Below, piece by piece: positions 58,101-64,000 of a DNA stretch of 64,000 nucleotides. The notes below the pieces were generated by a model, which was given only the letters and a program-made list of their open reading frames with translations, was not told the origin of the DNA and did no database searches. Made by a program: the position numbers and the translations under genes. How positions within the stretch are numbered: the stretch's first letter is position 1; every line of letters begins with the position of its first letter. The DNA is from Niebla homalea (lineage: Eukaryota > Ascomycota > Lecanoromycetes > Lecanorales > Ramalinaceae). Location of the stretch: assembly GCA_019925105.1 (NCBI GenBank), contig JAHGAU010000005.1, forward strand, positions 1,798,001-1,862,000, written 5' to 3'.

Positions 58101-61065
58101 TAGGGTAGTCAAGAACGGTATCGTGGTCCTGGAGTCCTGGATAGATCGTGCTTCGAATGAGGTCGCTGATCGATGGATCCATACGTCTCTGCGTCTCCAA
58201 TGTCTCATATGGTATCTCAGAGGCGGGATGTCTGATAAGACGCTCAAAAGTAGAGACGTCAAGTGAGTACTGCTCGCCGCTGCGGTTCTCAAGAGAGAGA
58301 TCAAAGTTCTGAATTTGGGGCCGCAGTTGCTCGTGGTCTCCGATGAGGATGGCATGCTCAATTGAAGGCAAAAAAGCGGTCAGAGTATGTGCTTCCAATA
58401 TCTCGCCGGCTTCCTCGCATACCAGTACTTTGGCATGGAGCCTGGCGAGGAGATTGACATTCCGAGCCAATCCGGAAGTCGTCACGCCGATGACATTGGC
58501 CTCTTGGAGACACCTCAAGTCTACCTCTTGTATGCAAGCGTTCAATTGATGTTCGATATTGCCGAAGCGGCGCAGGGCAGTTCTCAAACGCTCGCTCAAT
58601 TCATCACGAATGCGGGCCACCCAGTATCGATACAATTTATTTCGCTCATCATTCTGCATCTCAAGAAGAGGGGTCCTCTGAAGTTCGCTAATCGTACGAG
58701 CTTCCGACAGCTGGAGAGCGGAATGCCCATCAAGCCATTTGGAAAGATTGTTCTTGCCTCTTCCCGCAACTTTGAAGCCATGGGAGTCTTCCAATGTAGT
58801 GAGGTCTTCGTAATGTTGCTCATGGTGAATTTGGAGATAGCCGGTGACAGCTGCTAGAGAGCTAGCATTGCCGATTTCGCGGAAGAGGTCAATGACGAAT
58901 GCGCCGTTTGCCTCCAAGTCATTGCGCAGATTGAACTCCTGTTGTTTTTCCGTCTTGGTTCGGGCCATCTTTTGCGCAATAAAGCGAAGGTTCAGAGGTT
59001 CGATGATCTCCGATTTGGATTGGCTACCGATACGGATAACTTGGCTAACCCCATCTGTGATAAGGTGCTCAAGGAACTGATCCAAAGCATGATTGGTGTA
59101 GCAGACGCAAATGATGGGGCCAAGCCTGGCCTGCGCCTTGTGGGCGAGAAGCACCTTCATAGCTTGAACCGCTACAAAGGATTTGCCGGTGCCAGGAGGG
59201 CCTTGAATCAAAGCCAGATTTCTTGACAGTGCTGCTACCAAAGCTTTGCATTGAGCTTCGTCCAAAGTGGATTGCGATCTGAGGCCATCGAGATCGAACG
59301 CATGGTGTTGAGTCAAGCGCAAGGGTCGATGATCAGCAGTGAGAGAACTGAGGTCCCAGGAGAATCCACGTGGGTTGGTATAACGTGGCCACCGGACGAC
59401 TCTGTCATCCGTGCGAGCATGTTCTGGAACCAGGATGGGGGCGAAGGGCACCTGTCCTTGTTTGCTCATCCGTTGCAAGGCCTCGAGGGTGTGTTGAAAT
59501 GCGGCAAGCAGTACGCCTGGAAACTCCACCAGGACCTGACGCACACGACCTGTAGTCGTCACGCGTCCGAACACGGTCGAGAAATCCTGATTGTTGGTGT
59601 CTACCAATCTTAGGGTCGCCGTCGCCCTCCTTTCATTGGCCCACAGATTCATGGTAGAGGAGACCTGCCAGCTCATTCTGCCTCGACCGCCACCAGATCG
59701 AGAGGAATCATCCTCGCGTCTTTTCACCAAGCCACCTCGCTCAGCAACAGTAAAGAAGGTGGAGTGGCCGTCAGAGTCGACAAGACAGACAAGGGAATCT
59801 ATTTGGAGCTGCTTGCATTCGTTCCACCATTTTTGTCGCTCGTATCTGCCCTTTCTCCGTAGGAAATCCGGCTGGTCGAAGCTGGCCGTAATTTGCAGGC
59901 ATCGTCGTCGCGCGTCGCAGGAAACATCGGCGAGATGGGCGTTGGTGTATTTGAAAATCCGTAGAGTATTAGCTCCACCCTTGCGCACAAAGCGTCTTTG
60001 GCGAAGACCTTCCAGGACAGTGCGAACAGAGTCTCGCAGCTGACCAACAGTGTCTTCTCGAAGCAGTCTGAATTGCTGATCAAGAAGGCCTTGGATGCCG
60101 CCGACATGCCATGTCACGGCATCCTTGGTGGGAAGGTATTCAGGGCGCTCGGAGAGGATCTCTTCACTCGTTGGCAGGATCTTGATGTCTGTAATATTTG
60201 CGTGATCATTATCGTGCCGAGCACCAGCTTTTGACAAGGCTCCGGGACTGTCTCGAGTGAGCTCAAAGGTAGCTGTAGGCTTCGAGAACGCTGGGGATGG
60301 GCGGTCTGACAAAAGCGGCAGTTTCCCGCCATAATCGAGGTGACGACGCACTCTCGACATGGCCATGATGGCGTTTTGCTCCTCCAAGGTGCCCGCTGCG
60401 GATGCAGTAGGCATATCGATATAGCTTTGTAAGGTATCAACCACAGGATGGAGTTGCTCATGGATTGCGGCGCCCTGATTGCCTTCCAATAGACTCCCAA
60501 GCGCGACTAGTACTGCGTTGACACGCAGCAGTAGAGCTTGATCGATCTGCGTTATTGGAGGAGCCTGGAGGTGATGATCGAGTGCGCTTAGGAGCGATCC
60601 AAATAGTTTGATGGCTCTTCGACCTTGCACTCCGTACAGAAAGGTGTAGATGTCGCCAATAGCCTTCTCTAAGACCATAGAATCCAGCACCCTTTCATTC
60701 GTGATGATCTGAAGAAAAGGCCAGAACATCTCGTCGAAAAGTGACGCCTCTGAGGTAACCATCAATTCTTGCACGTTGAGGTCCACGAGCTCCGAGATGC
60801 GTAACAATCCTCCCTCGGATGCAAAAGTCGTGATGAGTTGATGATTGACACTGGAATTCTGCTTGGATACCATGATAGCTGCACCTTGCAAGAAATGAGC
60901 CAGGGCAGTGCGACTGAGAGGTCGGGCGTGACTAGTTTCGGGAATATTTCGAGTCCATAGTTCAACGGTGGCCTCGTCATAGCTGAGGGCGTCTTTGCGT
61001 CGGCCTGAACGCGCATCTCCACCTCGAAGTCCGCGGCCTCGATTCGATTTCTGTCGGTCGGCCAT
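55192..61065 (-). CDS. NFX1-type and RZ-type zinc-finger SF1 helicase (ZNFX1/Hrr1-like)
   Basis: Exons 55426..61065 and 55192..55347 (78-base intron, donor GTAAGT) encode 1931 residues. The N-terminal ~30 residues are Arg/Gly-rich. An armadillo-like helical region follows, then the Upf1-like SF1 helicase: Walker A GPPGTGKSFVAVQ near residue 618, Walker B VCEEAGEI near 885, and motif VI region NRINVLLSRAKHGMYI near 1145. A long array of NFX1-type Cys/His fingers spans about residues 1220-1475 (for example CGHACTFKCHSRPRHD). The C-terminus is an RZ-type finger, GHWYYCENAHP joined across the intron to FTIGECGMPM and CPQCGARVGG. S. pombe Hrr1 of this family joins an RNA-directed RNA polymerase complex in RNAi heterochromatin, and animal ZNFX1 binds small-RNA targets; the same role here is inferred. 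Unspliced reading would miss half of the RZ finger. Confidence 0.95.
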
Positions 61066-62168
61066 GACGATGGACCGGCAAGCTCGCCGTGAGGTTGAGA
61101 TGGTGAATAGTGCCGTAGGAAAGGGAGAGCTCGGTGACCAGAAGGATCAAATCACTATGCAGCGGAGCCGCCTCGAGCTGTAAAATGTCAAAGCGAGATC
61201 CTCAATAGTGTTTCGACGTCGACCTTGGGGTTACACATGTAATCAGGGACAGAGAGAGAGAGAGCTGTGCTTACTGTTCCACCATAGGGCGGAGCTTCCA
61301 GGTGTCGTCTTATGGGGAGTGTGGCAAGATGGGCACAAGCACAGGTGTAGTGGCGTACGTTGTCGGGAGTTAGGAAATTGAAGTGTCACAGGGAAGGAGA
61401 GATGAATTGGGGCAAAGAGACGCGGGCGGGTGCGCGCTTGTTCAACACCATCACTCCGTGATGACGAAATATAGCCAGCCTGACTGCCTATAACAGGGAG
61501 AGTGAATGACAAAGGAGAATGAGAAGTACGGTCTTCGTTTCGAACATCATTATGGACAAGGGAGTGTGCAAGGAGTGGACTTGCATGAATGACATGGCGA
61601 TCTCGAAAATGAAGCGATCATCGCGACGTGATTAGGTGCAGAGAAAGTGGATTATGAAGGAAGAAAATGTTTTGAAGCACTGGGCTTGAAGCAAACAAAT
61701 CCGATTCTGTACGACCCAACGCACACGCAATCGATCGCTTGCTCTTGCCAATTGCTTAACATGCCTTACCAAAGTCATCACGGATGGGTCTTTGCTTGTT
61801 TGCTCGTTGGAAGAGTCTAACGCACACGAACTGCTTGGAGCTCTGAAATCTGTGGTGGCAAGGTCAAAGATACAGCCGTCATACCTCGTTTCTTCTGAGT
61901 CTAATATCAGCATCTGCATGTTACGTCTGCCTCCTGCGCCCACCCTCACTGTGCTCTCTGCTTATTTGTTATTGTCGACCTCGACGAATCAACGTTTCAA
62001 ATTGAATTTGCATATGTGACTAACTACTTTCGAAATAGTTCTAGCCGCTAGTGCTAAGCCTTGACCAAGATATTAATACAATTAGAATTGGCTATAAGGC
62101 TCTAAGGCTCTTTGTATGTCAAGACTCCTTCCACTACAACCTGAATCCCTTGTCAACCTGCCGTGTGG
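61066..62168. promoter_or_regulatory. Divergent intergenic region of two core genes
   Basis: Between the helicase (minus) and the Rcm1-like gene (plus). Holds a GA dinucleotide tract near 61252-61264. No gene or specific regulatory site is supported. Confidence 0.5.
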
Positions 62169-64000
62169 ATGTCTCTATACTACGAGACAGCCCCATACCT
62201 CTCGCCTGACTCGCCTTCTACGTCATTGAAGTCGCGGGTCTTCAGCAGCACGAAGGAGCAAAGCAAATCGCCTCCAAAGCAAATCTATGCCCTTGCTACT
62301 GAAGCAGCGTTATGGAGCCCTATATTGTCAGGAATCATCGAGAGTTCTCAATTGCTTGAGCTGGAACGCAAGGTAGGGAATCTCCACCAGCCAATGATGT
62401 TTCCCAGGTATATTACTGACTGACGCAAAAGGTATGATCCGTGAAATGTAGCTCTCACCTGAACTCGCCCTCCTCCTCACCCATGATTTGCTCCTCACCA
62501 AACGTGGAATTGCGGCACCAGCATCACATGTGTTACGCCAGGCTGTCGAAAAACACAGAGCCCGCTTGAATGCCGACTTCGTAAAGGCACGTCTTCGGCG
62601 GGGATGTTCTACTATCGATCAATTGAGAGAAGCCCTCAAGAAGAAGGCAGAGCATGCCAGTAATGTGCTTGGACCATCTGACAGTGATGGTCTTACTGCG
62701 GGATTGTCATTCCACCCACGCTGGGTACGGCTTAATTCATGCAAGACCTCGATGAAGGAGCAATTGGAGACAACCTTCAAGGACTATGCCCAAATTCCGA
62801 TCCTCCAGGACCTGAGGTCTTCCACCACTAAAATCCTACACCTCGACAAGCATATCCCCAATCTCATTGCCCTTCCACCAAACACCGACATCACCAAGTC
62901 ATCCGCCTACACCACTGGTCTCCTCATTCTCCAAGACAAAGCTTCCTGCTTCCCCGCCTACCTTCTCGATGCCTGCCCGGGAGACGGCGACATTGTGGAC
63001 GCTTGCGCTGCACCAGGCAACAAAACCACGCATCTCGCCGCCATACTGCAAGAAAAGTCTTTTTCACAAGATACCACCAAAACGACCTGCACCATCCACG
63101 CTTGCGAGCGCGACACCACCCGCGCCGCAGTCCTACATCAAATGACAACCCTCGCCTGCACCCCCAACCGAATCATCAAGATCCACGCAGGCCAAGACTT
63201 CCTCCATATCAACCCCCATAACGCACCATGGGATACCGTCACCTCCCTTCTCCTTGACCCAAGTTGCTCCGGCAGCGGTATCATTGGCCGCGACGACTAC
63301 GACTTCCCCTTGAAAGTAACGCTACCACGGCGCGCCATCACCGCCCCAGCAACAAGCAGCAACAAAAGTAAGAAGCGGAAGCGTAATGTCACATCCACCC
63401 CAGCTGCACCAATCATACCCACCCCTAAGCCTGTCCCACCTTCCCCGACTGTGGACGAACTGACACCACGGCTCACATCGCTTCAAGCCTTCCAACTCCG
63501 GCTGCTACTCCATGCATTCACGTTTCCGGAGGCGCGGCGGATCACTTACTCTACCTGCTCCATCCACGCACAGGAGAACGAGCATGTAGTGATCAAAGCA
63601 TTGACCTCTGAAGTTGCAAAGACGAGGGGATGGTGGGTGTTGAGCAGGGAGGAGCAGGTTGAGGGGATGAGGAGGTGGGAGATTAGGGGAGACCACGGCG
63701 CTGCGAGGGAAACTGTGCAAGGCATGGATCGGCAAGCGGGAGGGCAAGACGGGCTGGAAGCGAAAGTGGAAGAGATTGTGGGGGCGTGTATCAGGTGCGA
63801 GAAGAGCACGAGGGAGGGGACGCAGGGGTTCTTCGTCGCCGCCTTCGTGCGCCATGTCAGCCGAGGCGGGGGGGAGGCAAGTAGTTCAAGGGGCCCAAAG
63901 GCATCCGGGAACGGAGACCGTGGGCAGCCATCACTGGTACCACCGGATGATGATGATGCTGCGGACGACGACGACGAGGAGTGGCACGGATTCCGTGACT
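62169..64000 (+). CDS. RCM1: Rcm1/NSUN5-like 25S rRNA cytosine-C5 methyltransferase (3' end cut by window)
   Basis: Exon 62169..62372, 79-base intron, then exon 62452 to beyond the window edge, at least 584 residues. It methylates a cytosine in large-subunit rRNA in the nucleolus. The start MSLYYETAPYLS and the junction LELERK-LSPELALLLTHDLLL match the family. SAM motif I is VDACAAPGNKTTHLA near residue 245. Motif IV with the release Cys is LDPSCSGSG near 336, and motif VI with the nucleophile Cys is YSTCSIHAQENE near 432. A Lys/Arg/Ser-rich insert (KSKKRKRN) after motif IV may be a nuclear localisation signal. The C-terminal part is acidic (DDDDAADDDDEEW) and still open at the last base. Confidence 0.94.

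Noticed and set aside
57484..58857. Plus-strand frames of 171 and 156 codons
   Set aside because: Antisense to the helicase core, which has intact helicase motifs.

Overview
The window is nuclear DNA of a filamentous ascomycete (Pezizomycotina; a Dothideomycete is my best guess, not proven). Introns are short (42-157 bases) with GT..AG ends. Two genes encode PTH11-type receptors, a family special to filamentous ascomycetes. There is also a KP4-like secreted protein, a PigL_N-type fungal N-terminal domain, fungal MFS families, and an Arg tRNA gene with an intron. No rRNA genes, CRISPR arrays or bacterial operons are visible. Many coding regions below were assembled by hand from exons whose junctions restore family motifs and whose summed lengths are multiples of three.

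Layout. 0.6-11.1 kb: choline sulfatase (minus) and a Yvc1-like vacuolar TRP channel (plus), divergent; then a KP4-like secreted protein and mitochondrial sideroflexin. 11.5 kb: tRNA-Arg(UCG). 11.6-19.3 kb: gene-poor, with one fungal N-terminal-domain protein and a 751-bp hairpin-like transposable element. 19.5-21.4 kb: an allantoate-permease-type MFS transporter. 25.3-33.4 kb: the most interesting block, with a membrane-anchored tyrosinase-like protein, a PTH11-type receptor, an NRPS-like adenylation-carrier enzyme (no reductase, one frameshift) and a monocarboxylate-type MFS transporter. 35.5-38.5 kb: a PEBP-family protein and a DHA1-type MFS transporter. 39.4-40.8 kb: degenerate repeat arrays. 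41.6-53.3 kb: a second PTH11-type receptor, a solo B3/B4-domain protein, a fatty acid desaturase, and a SulP-STAS-cNMP-like transporter. 53.6-54.7 kb: a second hairpin-like element beside a gene relic. 55.2-64 kb: a 1931-residue NFX1/RZ zinc-finger SF1 helicase and the start of an Rcm1/NSUN5 rRNA methyltransferase, both conserved core genes.

The flanks (choline sulfatase, TRP channel, sideroflexin, helicase, Rcm1) look like conserved chromosome. The middle, roughly 11.6-54.7 kb, looks accessory: long gene-poor gaps, two non-autonomous elements, repeat arrays, a relic gene, and sensing, transport and specialised-metabolism genes. The best candidate for an undescribed system is the tyrosinase / receptor / adenylation-carrier / transporter group. 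A role in making, sensing and moving an aromatic amino-acid or aryl-acid metabolite is inference from gene content only.
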